Assembly (NCBI GenBank): GCA_021229015.1
Contig: CM037792.1
Location: 1,116,001-1,180,000, forward strand
Reading direction: 5' to 3'
DNA: 64,000 bases
DNA from: Solen grandis
Lineage: Eukaryota; Mollusca; Bivalvia; Adapedonta; Solenidae
Part shown: positions 50,701 to 58,395 of the stretch, piece after piece
Layout of the letters: the number at the start of each line of letters is the position of its first letter
How positions within the stretch are numbered: position 1 is the stretch's first letter
Made by a program: the position numbers and the translations under genes
Notes under the pieces: model-generated
The model's input: only the letters and a program-made list of their open reading frames with translations
Database searches by the model: none
What the model was told of the DNA's origin: nothing

Positions 50701-53700
50701 TCAAGTAGAGCATTATTTTAAATTCCAGCCATATCTCGATGTAATAAACATAACTAAAAATAGAATCAACCTATCCTGTATGTGTGTTTCATCTCGTAGA
50801 TTATTTATATATTGAAACGGGTAAATGGAACAGGCCTGTTGCTACATCTTTTGATGAAAGATTGTGTACTTTTTGTGACACATTAGAAAATGAATTTCAC
50901 TGTGTGCTTAAATTTTAAATGTATAACAGTAAAAGAAAACAATTCATTCCCTCATATTTCTGTCAGACACAGTCTGTATTAGACCAAACATGTTCAGACT
51001 TGCGAAATTATCCATGACAACAAACACAGAGACAATAAGAAAACCTGAGTAACTTTCTGAACAAAGCATTTGAACACAGAAATAATCTTCTCTATCACAG
51101 ATAATATTATCAGTTTATAAACATATTTATTTAAAATGCGATTATATCGTCTAATTATTTAACACTGTTAGTAAATAAATCCTCATGACTGTCTTGTATA
51201 CACTGAAGTCACGGTTATAAATTAAACTACACTAAAGAATTGAATGGTCATGTGTAAGTCATTAATTGTGATTCATTGTGTATGTTTTTTGTTTTAAAAC
51301 ACATTATTCTTCATAACATTTATAAAATGTGTTGATTCAAACTTACCTTCCTGCATTTCCAGTTTTCGCTGTGTTTTTCTGTCTATACATTTTCAATTCT
51401 AACATAAATACCACTTATACTGTTAATAAATTGGAAGTTTCAAAGCTGGCATTAAATTAAACTTAGAAATGCCTTATCTTATATTTAAAACATACTTTTC
51501 ACATAGCAATATACATATATTTGAGAAAAAAAATCATTTATATTTTCTACTGCATGTTACTCCACGTGTTTCTATGTAATTTTCTATGTGCTTCGGTGTG
51601 CGTAATTTTTACACGCAAATAATAGTTGGTAGTGTAAGAGTACATATATCAAATGCAATTTTGAGTGAGTTATCATTTAAATTATGTGGCACTATTTATC
51701 CATGAAAGACTTTCTTCCTCTTGTCTTACTCTCTCCCTCTCTCAATGTGTATTGATATTGATTAATTTGCCTCCTCCCCCCCTCCCCCCCGCCCCCCCAA
51801 TGACTTCTCCTTGTATTTTGTTTTGACAAGGGAAAACATATGGATAGTAAAATATTTATCAGGAGTATACTGAACCTTATTGCTTCCTTATGTATATAAG
51901 GTTAAAATGGGTTTTGTTTATACACAATTATATAGATGTTGAAAATAAATTATTATTAGTCCCCTACCAGTGTCCGTCCGTTTGTCTCGGCCCAAAGTTC
52001 TGGTCGCAATGGTAACGGAAAAATTATGCACCTTTCCAGTAGGGGACGCATGTGTTGTATGCAACACCAGTTACTTTTTTTTATTAGTCCCCTACCGGTG
52101 TTCACACCGGAGGGGACTATAGGTTTGCCCTCCGTGTGCCCGTCCGTCCGTCTGTCCGTCTGTCTGTCCGTCCGTCTGTCTGTCCGCTCAAATCTGGATC
52201 CCGCGATAACTTAATAACTAAGCAAGCTAACTTGATGAAACTTGGTATATGACTAGATGGCAATGTGTAGATTATGCACATTGTTTTATTTTTTTTTTCA
52301 ACTAAAATTGTGGTTGCTATGTTAATGGAAATAGTGAAAATATGGCAAAAAATGGGATCCCACGATAACTTTATAACTAAGCAAGCTAACTTGATGAAAC
52401 TTGGTATATGACTAGATGGCAATGTGTCGATTATGCACGTTGTTTTATTTTTGTTCTTCAACTAAAATTGTGGTTGCTATGTTAATGGAAATAGTGAAAA
52501 TATGGCAAAAATGGGATCCCACAATAACTTTATAACTAAGCAAGCTAACTTGATGAAACTTGGTATATGACTAGATGGCAATATGTAGATTATGCACATC
52601 ATTTTATTTTTGTTCTTCGACTAAAATTGTGGTTGCTATGGTAACGGAAATAGTGAAAATATGGCAAAAAATGGGATCCCTGTTGCTATGGTAGCAGATA
52701 CAAATCATTGATCTTTCAATAACTTTATTCAAGTCATTTGAGTCAAATTTAAGAAATTTTGTTGCATTACATTTCGTATGTCTGAAGATTATTTTGAAGA
52801 CTTGTTCATCAATTCATAAATGTATTATTGATTACCATATTGAGTCAAGGTGGAGCCGGTAGGGGACTTCATGTGTTGCATACAACACCATTTACTTGTT
52901 GTCCTTCTATTGACTATGACTTACGTGATAATGTTGTTAATTACATAATATTACATTACTACTAAGATAGTCAGTAAGATTTGAATATGTCAATGTACCG
53001 CTTGATGATAGTTTAAATGCTATTTATTTATTGTATAAATTTTGTACTGCCGCCATGCTTTGTCACCACATGGGTCTTGTGACCTTCTGGTTTGCTTGAA
53101 ATAAAACTTGAAACTGGAACTTGTAAATCCAGTGTCCTTGGTGGCTGAGTGTTTAGAGTGTCTGCTTCAGGAGCTGGAGGTGGTGGGTTTGATCCGCGGC
53201 TGTGATATACTTAACTTGTAAAAAATGGTACTGGTATAGCTCCCTTGCTTGGTGCTCAGCATATAAGGGTAGTTCCAGGATTGGTTGGCCTGATGTCAGG
53301 AGTAGTATCGTGCTAAATGTCTATGGTGTGATACTGCAGTGTGACAACACTATATCTGTCTCAAGTAGACATAATCTCCAAATGACTGAAATACTGTGGT
53401 TGGGACATTAAACCCAACAAACAAACTAGTAAATCCAACGGGGGTGGAGGGGGAGGGGGGTCTATCTATCCTATGGATCTAAATACATTCGCAAAAATCA
53501 AAACCTTGCATAAACAATTATGTACTGTTAGAATGGTAGAACAGTTGAACTGTATTTAGGAGTAGTTTTGACATTGCTTCATTGGACATACAATTGGTAC
53601 ACCATATCCCAAGTATGAGCTATATTTAGCAATAGATTTGACTTTGCTACATTTGACTAACATGGTGCTCCATACCCACAGTATGAGATATATTTAGCAA

Positions 53701-56700
53701 TACATTTGACTTTGCTACATTTGACTAACATGGTACTCCATACCCACAGTATGAGCTATATTTAGCAATGAATTTGACTTTGCTACGTTTGACTAACATG
53801 GTACTCCATACCCACAGTATGAGCTATATTTAGCAATGAATTTGACTTTGCTACATTTGACTAACATGGTACTCCATACCCCCAGTATGAGCTATATTTA
53901 GCAGAAAATGTGCTTTTGCTACATTTTGCACTCATGGTACACCATACCCAGGTATATTGGTCTCTTTTTCAGGACATTGGAGACGGATGGTGGGAGGCTC
54001 AGAACTACCTGGGGAATGTCGGTCTTATACCTCAAGACTATGTTCAGGTAATGCATTTGTCTGTCTGTACATATAATATTTGAATTTTTTTTTGCACCTT
54101 AGCACAACATGCCCATGGTGAGCTATTGTGATCGCCATTTGTCCGGCGTCCGTTCGTCTGTGCGTCCGGCTTTAACAATTCTCCAAAACTGCAAGGCCTA
54201 TTTGGTGTGTGAAATTGTGTTATAAACCTTTACCAAGGTTGTTCAAATCATGACCCTAGGGTCACTTGATTTTAATAGACTTGTGTAGGAAAACCCTCAA
54301 AAGATCTTCTCAGAAAGCCTGGAGTTAAGATGTTTACTAGTGGACCTCAACCAAATTTAAATTAAATTGACCCTACCCCAGGGGTGTTTTTATAGACTTT
54401 TAAGTATGACCTTCAAAATTGGATGGCAGTACAGTTTTGTGTGAAATTTAGATGATCTTTCTGTACTTCTGCATGGATTATGTATTCAGTATGACTCCTA
54501 ATACAATGATTATCAATGAAGGCAATGTTTCTCAGGCCATCTTCTTGTTAGATGTAGGTATTGTGATGGGCCTTTGTCGGTCATCCGGCATGCATCATGC
54601 GTCATTAACTTTTGCTTTAAATGGAGCAGATTTTGATAAAACTTTACAGGAATGATCCTTAGTTGGTGTTGATAAAAAAAAAAAAAAAGAGCTAAAACCA
54701 TCCTGGTCCGCCAACCAAAATGGCCACCAGAACTAAAAATAGAAAAAATCTTTATATGACATCTCCTAAACCTTTGAGCAGATTTTGGTGGAACTCAGTA
54801 GGAATGATCTTTGGGTGATACTACACCCTATAATGCTAATTTTCCCAATAAGAAAGTCACAGGTAGTAAAAATAATCTTGTGAAAAATCAATGTAAGAGA
54901 ATATCATACATAAGCACAGCAAAGAAGAATACCTTTGATTCAGTAAGTGGATAGTAACTCTTTTTTTTTTTTCCTGATTCAGGTTATTGAGCCCCCTGAA
55001 CCATCTTTCCCCCCTCCCCCACCCCCAATGCCCACAGCCCCGCCCATGGAGCACAATGGGTGGAACCACAGTGGGGGAGGGGGAGGTCAGGGGCCCGAGA
55101 CCCAGCAGAGCTTTGATGGATGGGATGATGATGACTGGGATGACGATGATGGGCAGTCAAGTACAAGCACTGGTGGAGCTCCTAGTATCCCTAACTCTCA
55201 ATCACAAGTGGGTCTTCATCTTATCTCTCTCCCTCTCTTTGTCTTTCTCCTCTCTCTGTCTCTCTATCCCTCTCTCCCTCTGTCAGTCTTTCTGTTATCT
55301 CATTCTTCCCTCTGTCTGTCTTCCTCTCTCTGTCTCTCCCTCCTCTTCTCTCTTTCTCTGTCTCTATCTCTCTTTTTCTCTCTATCTCTCCAACTTTCTC
55401 ACATGTCTTAAACTCTGAATACTCACTGCTTTTTGTGTCACCTGCTGTAAGCAGAGGTGACACATAGGGATAATTTTTCCGTCGACTGTCTGTCCATCAC
55501 ACTTTTTCCGTCACACCTCAGTAGGTGACACATCTTCATATATCTTTCTCTCTTACTCTTTCTCTTATTTTTTATCTTAAAATATCTTATTTCTAAAGCA
55601 CATTACATTTTATTAATAATCACGTATTTATTAATGAATTAATTGAAATAAAACTGGAAGTACACTGTACTGTAATCATTCTAAGTTTTGAGACAGAAAT
55701 GTTCAAGTCGTAAAAAAATATTTTTAAAAAAGTGTCCCAAAACTTAGATACATGCCAATGTTTTTTCATAAGGTCAGATGATGTCGTTAATTTTCAACGT
55801 GCATTAATAAATAATCATACTTATACCTATAAATCCATATATATTATCTTTTAATACTAAAAAAAAAATGTATTTGTGTTTTTGTTTGCATAATCATTTT
55901 TTTTTAAATATTGACGCTTTCTTCTGGTCAGATTGATTAGTGTATTGTCGGGACCTATGGATTAAACATGTAGTGCTATGCTAACAGACTTACATTATTC
56001 ATTTGCGGTATTTTTCTTCTTTTTCTTTTTTTTTTTGTATATTATATCTTACTATCTAGCCTTTTTATCTATTCAGCGATCTGATGAAATATTGTTAAGT
56101 GTCGAAAACAAACACACAGGATGTCAGTCTTGTCGTCTGCTGCAAATCCGGCCTTTGTGTCATAGCATGCATGGTTATTGTTAGGTCATTGTCCTTGATT
56201 GCCAATTAATGACACGTCCGTGAACAGTATCCTGTTATTTAGCAGAAATAAAAAAAATTTGACGACAGCATTTGATCATGCATAATTAGGTCAGGTTTAA
56301 TTTGTTAGTTTTCAGACATGATAATCATGTAAAATTTGATTAAACACATCAAATTCATGTAAAATTTGATTAAACACATCAAATCAACATATCAAAATGA
56401 AATTAAAAAAGAAATGAATGAATGAATACACATATACAAATGCTGATACTTTGATCTCCTGCATCAGCATCTTATATGCCATACAAAAAGCGTAATGGTA
56501 CCAAGTATAAATTTGTGGTAATTATGGAAAGAAAGTGTCCCAAAACTTAAAGAAACAGTGAAAAATTATCAGATTAAAAGTTTCTCAAAATTTAGAGGCA
56601 CAAATAATAATTATTTTCTCAAAAATCAAGGGTGTCCCAAAACTTAGAGTGAAATTTAAAAGCAAATAAAACTACGTAAAAGAAACTGTTGTTTATATAT

Positions 56701-57934
56701 TTGCTTTACCATTCAGAGGTTCCCTACTGGATATTAGTTAACCCTTTCCCTCATATATACTCCTTTTGACGCCCTCTATAGGTATCACATAAAGCCTGAT
56801 CTGCAGAAAACCACAGTTAAACCGTACCAAATTTAATTACAAAATCCTCATTTCCAGACCACTGAGGAGCAGCGAACAGCATAAAACCTGATCAGCCTGC
56901 GAGTTACTCGCAGGCTGATCTGGTTTTATGCTGTTCGCATAGGTCTTTTCATGGTTTCCTCTATGGGGGAAAGGGTTAATGACACATTATGTTAATGGTA
57001 GTGTATATTCATGAATATTGATGTATATTTAATGAGTGTTATAACAATTTGTGCATATTGGATGTGTATATTTCTCTACACATGTGTCCAGCATACATAA
57101 TTTATGCAAAAATGGTTAGAATATTGTGTACCCAGTAACAATTTTCTCTACTCTTTGTAAAAGTGTTGGAATCAGAAACAGTTTGATTTGGAGAGTTAAC
57201 ATGACATTTTTTTCTCATAAGGGTGTATAATTATGAATAGATGCAAGAGCTTATCAATGTTTTTGTATTTTTTTTTTTTATGTACGGAATACCAGCATCT
57301 TCAATGTGTTGAGTCAATATACACAAAATGAATAGTTTGTATTTGTTGTTTATGTTCAACATTAATAAAGTCAACGACAATGTATAAGGATATTTAATAA
57401 AAATTACATTATAATGGAAATGTCTAAACAAAGAAACTTTGGAATTTATACAATAAGTTCACTATATTAAAGGAGTTGTCCGGACAAGGAAAGATTGCAA
57501 TTTATACCAATAAGTTCATTGAAATTTGGGAGTTGTCCGGACAAGGAAAGTTTACAATTTATATCAATAAGTTTAATGTAATAAGGGAGTAATCTGGACA
57601 AGGAAAGTTTACAATTCATATCAATAAGTTCAATGTAATACAGAAGTTGTCCGGACAAGGAAACTTTGGAATTTATGCTTGTACAAAATGGCTGTATCTG
57701 AGGAGGTTTTTTTGTTTTTTTGAACAAGGAAAATTTGGAATTTATACCAATAAGTTCACTGTATTACAGGAGTTATTGGACAAAAACGTTGATAAAAAAT
57801 GTTGCTGCATTTCAGGAGTTGTCTGGACAAGGTAACTTTGGACTCTCCCAAGGGAAGAGCAAGCGAGACAGTGGTATATCACAGACTAATGAGAACATGT
57901 CGAAGTATGGAACAGTCAAGAAAAGTTACAACAG
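28589..57934 (+). CDS. Sorting nexin, SNX9/SNX18/SNX33 family (5' part, five exons; gene continues past the window)
   Basis: Join 28589-28603, 31371-31457, 53973-54047, 54983-55207 and 57816-57934. This gives 173 codons plus two bases, with every junction GT-AG and in frame. Residues about 6-59 form an SH3 domain: the ALYDF-like TLYDFDGD, the ELSF patch, the DGWWEA double Trp and the closing GLIPQDYV. A linker rich in Pro follows (residues 63-76), then Gly/Gln, then the acidic FDGWDDDDWDDDDG, which resembles the clathrin/AP-2 binding region of SNX9. The segment KYGTVKKSYNR resembles the stretch just before the PX domain in this family. Family knowledge: these proteins bind phosphoinositides through PX-BAR, bind dynamin and N-WASP through SH3, and act in endocytic membrane remodelling. 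PX and BAR exons are not seen, so they should lie to the right. The exact paralogue cannot be fixed from this half; SNX9 is favoured by the acidic Trp motif. Confidence 0.9.
30253..30570 (+). mobile_element. SINE S1 head split by a family A MITE
   Basis: gggcctctgtggctgagagg and gtcgctgac lie left of the MITE at 30288-30529; acactcattcagccc continues to the right. It is head-only, as the body is missing. Confidence 0.8.
30288..30529 (-). mobile_element. MITE family A copy 3, inserted inside a SINE
   Basis: TTAACCCTTTCCCTCATATA to GAGGGAAAGGGTTAA, exactly 242 bases including both TTAA. Orientation is opposite to copies 1, 2, 4 and 5. The left flank gtcgctgac and right flank acactcattca rejoin to a SINE head also seen uninterrupted at about 27468-27484. 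It lies in intron 1 of the sorting nexin gene. Confidence 0.92.
31172..31365. mobile_element. Possible MITE with CCTCTTTACAACAG-type ends, next to exon 2
   Basis: accctctttacaacagcggt at the left, tgctgttataaagagga inside and tgctgttgtaaagaggt at the right are inverted relative to each other. It ends within ten bases of the exon 2 acceptor. Confidence 0.55.
31371..31457 (+). CDS. Exon 2: N-terminal half of the SH3 domain
   Basis: 29 codons, phase 0 at both ends. The acceptor is tatgattccag and the donor gtaagt. It encodes TLYDFDGDNGSGELSFKAGE and then TLTILQQ, covering the RT-loop half of SH3. A degenerate palindromic repeat lies immediately upstream (31175-31365). Confidence 0.93.
32155..32330. 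mobile_element. MITE family C (TAGTTCCGTTTCTGGTCTCC-type ends)
   Basis: Left end GTTCTGTTTCTGGTCTCC and right end GGAGACCAGAAATGGAACTA are inverted repeats; the interior is A/T homopolymers and gagggtcagt. A second copy lies at 40254-40460. Confidence 0.75.
32425..32634 (-). mobile_element. MITE family B fragment
   Basis: Shares ggcaaacagagcagaccc, acaatattgtagctcag, and ttcatgaggtaaagtg with family B in reverse orientation; the left terminus and TTAA are missing. Confidence 0.6.
32811..33018 (+). mobile_element. MITE family A copy 4, one hairpin arm deleted
   Basis: TTAACCCTTTCCCTCATACA to ATGAGGGAAAGGGTTAA, 208 bases. Against full copies it lacks 34 bases, running from the hairpin loop (after gagtaact) through the second arm. 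It lies in intron 2. Confidence 0.9.
33560..33725 (-). repeat. Interspersed repeat shared, inverted, with 58495-58650
   Basis: gtaacattcacgcaaggcgc and ttgattatacacagttgca match the reverse complement of gcgccttgcttgaatgttac and tgactgtgtataatcaa at 58530-58562. Homology covers about 150 bases. Both copies are intronic in the sorting nexin gene. Confidence 0.8.
34436..34617. mobile_element. MITE family B fragment (TTAA end)
   Basis: It shares GCAGACTGTAGAATCTGAGC, CTACAATATTGTATGAGCAA and the end GAAGTAAAGGGTTAA with other family B copies. The left end is truncated or decayed. Confidence 0.7.
34786..34985 (+). mobile_element. SINE-like element with tRNA-like head
   Basis: cttacgtggccaagtggtta resembles a Ser/Leu-type A-box region. 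The B box is degenerate and the body (tgtgaggaaacctcccactt) is unlike S1 and S2. A similar head fragment, gtggccaagtggttagaatg, occurs at about 59450. Confidence 0.55.
35013..35260 (-). mobile_element. MITE family B copy
   Basis: 248 bases from TCAACCCTTTACTTCA (degenerate TTAA) to TTCATGAGGTAAACGGTTAA. The interior has a partial palindrome around CAGACCCAGATCAGACAG. Opposite orientation to the 36180 copy. Confidence 0.8.
36180..36414 (+). mobile_element. MITE family B copy
   Basis: From TTAACCTTTTAGCTTATGAA to ATATGAAGTAAAGGGTTAA, flanked by TTAA on both sides. Contains the family segments tttgccatgcagactgtg and caatattgtatatgcaa. Confidence 0.8.
36601..36678. repeat. (GA)n microsatellite
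   Basis: Interrupted GA runs. Similar simple repeats: (GA)n 27321-27349, (TC)n 47682-47699, (AT)n 44806-44847, (GAT)n 42795-42831, GT/GC alternation 23189-23228, and a T run 28041-28063. Confidence 0.95.
37298..37477 (+). mobile_element. SINE with a tRNA-Val-like head
   Basis: A box tagcgtagtggtaacgc and B box gggttcgattcct, about 45 bases apart, then a 110-base body and an A/T-rich tail. Flanks aaactatatttaga (37284-37297) and aaactatttaga (37478-37489) look like an imperfect target duplication. Confidence 0.75.
37565..37860. repeat. Unclassified repeat shared with 62420-62870
   Basis: tctatatttaactgatttc, atgtgacctacacttgctga against ttgtgacctacacttgcaga, and ttgtcaagaaacaaag are shared. 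The 62420 copy carries an extra insert of about 130 bases around 62620-62740 with inverted CCACGAAAATTAATGATTTC-type ends. Confidence 0.7.
37944..38135 (+). mobile_element. MITE family B fragment
   Basis: Starts TTGACCCCTTACCTCATGAA and runs through the family interior up to the CAGAGGAGACC segment; the right terminus is lost. Confidence 0.6.
38221..38425. repeat. About 50-bp minisatellite, four units
   Basis: taaaggct recurs at 38261, 38312, 38362 and 38409, each followed by a segment with gtgaccttcgtgtgacctt and atctggatg. Confidence 0.85.
38578..38816 (+). mobile_element. MITE family B copy, decayed ends
   Basis: Begins CAACCCTTCACCTCATGAAT and carries the CAGACTGTAGAATCTGAA block, the palindromic GTCTCCTCTGTTTGCC segment and TCTATATGAAG near the right end. 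A further fragment of the same family follows at about 38908-39018. Confidence 0.7.
39040..39140 (+). mobile_element. SINE family S2 fragment
   Basis: cctgcctggcgctcagctag, ggtgtcaggataatgtgact and ggtatcatgccacttgtctc match the S2 body only. Confidence 0.75.
40254..40460. mobile_element. MITE family C copy
   Basis: AAATAGTTCCGTTTCAGGTC at the left and GACCAGAAACGGAACTATTT at the right are near-perfect inverted repeats; the interior carries gagggtcagtaggtcggg as in the other copy. Confidence 0.8.
40979..41229 (+). mobile_element. SINE family S1, full length
   Basis: Head ggggcgccgtggccgagcaa with B box gggttcgaatccc, the same body as the 27426 copy, and end gcgacggtaaaccccaatac followed by CAA repeats. 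ACAAATACTGTT is duplicated at 40967-40978 and 41230-41241. Confidence 0.95.
41879..42120 (+). mobile_element. MITE family A copy 5 (full length)
   Basis: TTAACCCTTTCCCTCATAGA to ATGAGGGAAAGAGTTAA, 242 bases. The hairpin core at 41920-41986 has arms of about 30 bases around the loop gagtaacttg. It lies in intron 2. Confidence 0.92.
42150..42485 (+). repeat. Two-unit tandem of about 150 bp
   Basis: cttcacatacttgttcacta and the related tttcacatacttgtttacta, each followed by aagggycataactcttmrgt and ccattttsaccaaattt. It lies directly right of the family A MITE in intron 2. Confidence 0.7.
43486..43999 (+). pseudogene. LINE reverse transcriptase, N-terminal piece (interrupted copy)
   Basis: Frames give FAEIWSGFIFPLHKKSSINE, VNNYMGITLLSTLGKLFTR, FIDFSKAF, then SHAGVRQGDSLSPFLL. 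These are RT fingers and palm motifs of a non-LTR element. It contains frameshifts. The reading stops at 43999 and resumes at about 49484. Confidence 0.9.
45530..45622. repeat. Array of three family B-like ends
   Basis: TCTCCATGAAGTAACGGG, TCTGTATGAAGTAACAGG and TCTCTATGAAGTAAAGGG recur at about 40-base spacing, the last followed by TTAA. The half-elements are on the + strand. Confidence 0.6.
45690..47560 (+). repeat. ATCGGCCC-type repeat with a long internal tandem (170-bp class)
   Basis: Opens with the hairpin atcggccctggactgaaggg and ccgat, then a ctctctgtctgtcacac tract. Units with tcttgaaacttcacaggtgg, gcacaagaac and atatttttggagttactgcc recur through to about 47560. The TA transposon at 46164-46912 interrupts one unit. 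Confidence 0.8.
46164..46912. mobile_element. TA-flanked DNA transposon, Tc1/mariner or pogo-like, non-autonomous
   Basis: TA at 46164-46165 and 46911-46912 bracket a 745-base element. The ends CCGTATACACGGTCAGATTA and, in reverse complement, CCGTATACACCGGCAGATTA extend to about 26 bases with two mismatches. The flanks rejoin to a tandem repeat unit (gacataTAactttgaaactt). No transposase frame is intact. The TA target points to the Tc1/mariner superfamily; pogo-like is a guess. Confidence 0.88.
49484..50970 (+). pseudogene. LINE reverse transcriptase, C-terminal piece (interrupted copy)
   Basis: Starts FSMFVNDIENMFIESG, followed by YADDIGIFANSSEELQASL with the YADD catalytic box, then TDKTKVM, IFRKGGRIPSNHVF, FVYLGLVFTSGGTF, and late LCTFCDTLENEFHCVL, the zinc-binding-like C-x2-C tail seen in this LINE type. 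A 329-base MITE (49691-50019) splits it. Several stops (for example after KAQKT) show decay. Confidence 0.9.
49691..50019. mobile_element. MITE with CAGTGATTTTTTCC ends inserted in the LINE frame (hAT-like or CACTG-type)
   Basis: Left end CAGTGATTTTTTCCCTT and right end AAGGAAAAAAATCACTG are inverted repeats. TAATGA at 49685-49690 is duplicated at 50020-50025. Removing the element and one copy restores K-V-M-I-F-R of the LINE. CAGTG ends suggest hAT, but a clean 8-bp duplication is not seen, so the superfamily is open. Confidence 0.92.
51958..52075 (+). repeat. Short ACCGGTAGGGGAC-type element
   Basis: It opens agtcccctaccagtgtccgt and closes ccagtaggggacgcatgtg, sharing termini with the larger 52086 element. 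This is a minimal deletion derivative. Confidence 0.75.
52086..52900 (+). repeat. ACCGGTAGGGGAC-type element with a GTCCGTCCG tract and 159-bp tandem
   Basis: Starts agtcccctaccggtgttcac with hairpin partner ccggaggggact, then the GTCCGTCTGTCC tract, then units in which gcaagctaacttgatgaaac recurs at 52222, 52381 and 52540. It ends ggtaggggacttcatgtgtt. Confidence 0.85.
53132..53428 (+). mobile_element. SINE family S2 copy
   Basis: Head ggtggctgagtgtttagagt, B box gggtttgatccgc, body catataagggtagttccagg, end ccaaatgactgaaatactgt then aacccaacaaacaaac. GTAAATCCA is duplicated at 53123-53131 and 53429-53437. Confidence 0.92.
53545..53960. repeat. 68-bp minisatellite immediately before exon 3
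   Basis: The start of catacccacagtatgag recurs at 53603, 53671, 53739, 53807, 53875 and 53943, exactly 68 apart each time. The last partial unit ends about 20-30 bases before the exon 3 acceptor at 53972. Confidence 0.95.
53973..54047 (+). CDS. Exon 3: C-terminal half of the SH3 domain
   Basis: 25 codons, phase 0 at both ends. The acceptor tctctttttcag and donor gtaatg are good. It encodes DIGDGWWEAQNYLGNVGLIP and then QDYVQ, with the conserved Trp pair, the Gly before the last strands, and the Pro and Tyr of the ligand groove. Intron 2 before it is 22,515 bases. A 68-bp minisatellite ends about 20-30 bases before the acceptor. Confidence 0.94.
54092..54330 (-). repeat. GCTCACCTG-type repeat end, reverse orientation
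   Basis: gcaccttagcacaacatgcc, ggtgagctattgtgatcgcc and gtccggcgtccgttcgtctg are the reverse complement of the right edge at 24670-24740. It lies in intron 3, between exons 3 and 4. Confidence 0.75.
54983..55207 (+). CDS. Exon 4: proline-rich linker and acidic Trp-Asp motif
   Basis: 75 codons, phase 0 at both ends. The acceptor follows a 12-T tract (ttcctgattcag). The exon begins VIEPPEPSF, then a run of six Pro, a Gly-rich block, and QSFDGWDDDDWDDDDGQSS. The acidic Trp motif matches the type of sequence used by SNX9 to bind clathrin and AP-2. The donor is gtgggt, the weakest of the five. The frame stays open for 204 bases into intron 4 (stop at 55409-55411) across a CT-rich microsatellite. 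Confidence 0.9.
55217..55400. repeat. CT-rich microsatellite at the start of intron 4
   Basis: Imperfect TCTCTC and TCTGTC runs begin ten bases after the exon 4 donor. The tract is free of stops in the exon frame, so the open frame extends to 55411. Confidence 0.9.
56738..56979 (-). mobile_element. MITE family A copy 6 (full length)
   Basis: TTAACCCTTTCCCTCATATA to GGGGAAAGGGTTAA, 242 bases, reverse orientation. The core palindrome at 56872-56938 is almost perfect, with one mismatched pair near the middle of the arms. It lies in intron 4. Confidence 0.92.
57416..57842. repeat. 57-bp tandem array containing the start of exon 5
   Basis: GAGTTGTCCGGACAAGGAAA-type unit starts lie at about 57416, 57473, 57530, 57587, 57644, a degenerate one near 57713, then 57770. 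The exon 5 start at 57816 (GAGTTGTCTGGACAAGGTAA) is the last member. The spacing is 57 (19 codons) through 57644 and again 57713-57770. Confidence 0.93.
57816..57934 (+). CDS. Exon 5: linker leading into the PX-domain region
   Basis: 39 codons plus two bases, so the next exon starts in phase 2. The acceptor is gttgctgcatttcag and the donor gtaatt. It starts ELSGQGNFG and ends MSKYGTVKKSYNR (Arg split by the intron), which resembles the family linker just before the FSTFVKSG-type segment. The first nine codons are also one unit of a 57-bp tandem array lying in intron 4. No continuation exon was found by eye between 57935 and 64000. Confidence 0.88.
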
Positions 57935-58104
57935 GTAATTTTTCAGAGCCTAAAAACAACACAAAAAAAAAAATGGCTGGCAAAATTTACATTCTGTCTG
58001 GCCAACAGAAACACAACTTTTGCCTAAGTGTTTTGGTGAATGGTAACATGACCATTTCACATCACTTGTTAGGTTTGATTCTTTAGAGTGTAATAATGAA
58101 TATA

Positions 58105-58395
58105 TAGTGCAGCTCCATTATAACTCTATTTTGGGAGACCTACCCTTGATACAGCATTATATTTAACAGCATTGTAATGCTGTATAAACGCACCTACCAC
58201 AGGCTAAACAAATCACAAAATACAGGTTGGTGTCAAGTTTTAGATCGTGTTGTTTTGGATTTAGTGTTATAATGGAGTGTGTCATAACAGAGTGAGTTAT
58301 AAAGTAGTGTGTTATAATGGAGTGTGTTATAAACAAGTGAGTTATAAAGGAGTGTATTATAATGGAGTGTGTTATAATGGGCCAGCACTGTACTG
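58105..58395. repeat. MITE-like element with internal 15-bp tandem
   Basis: The left edge agtgcagctccattataact and right edge gttataatgggccagcactg are imperfect inverted repeats. Between 58265 and 58382, gagtgtgttataatg-type units repeat. Confidence 0.65.

Larger units (their letters stand above)
31458..53972 (+). other. Intron 2 of the sorting nexin gene (22.5 kb, repeat-filled)
   Basis: Starts gtaagt, ends tttttcag. It holds families A, B and C, SINEs, the interrupted LINE, tandem-bearing repeats and the 68-bp minisatellite. Plain AT-rich stretches without features include 33020-33555, 39145-40250, 43100-43480, 47600-49380 and 51000-51950. Confidence 0.85.

Noticed and set aside
57467..57727. 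Minus-strand frame with 19-residue repeats (LSLSGQL type)
   Set aside because: A by-product of the 57-bp tandem array, whose length is a multiple of three.
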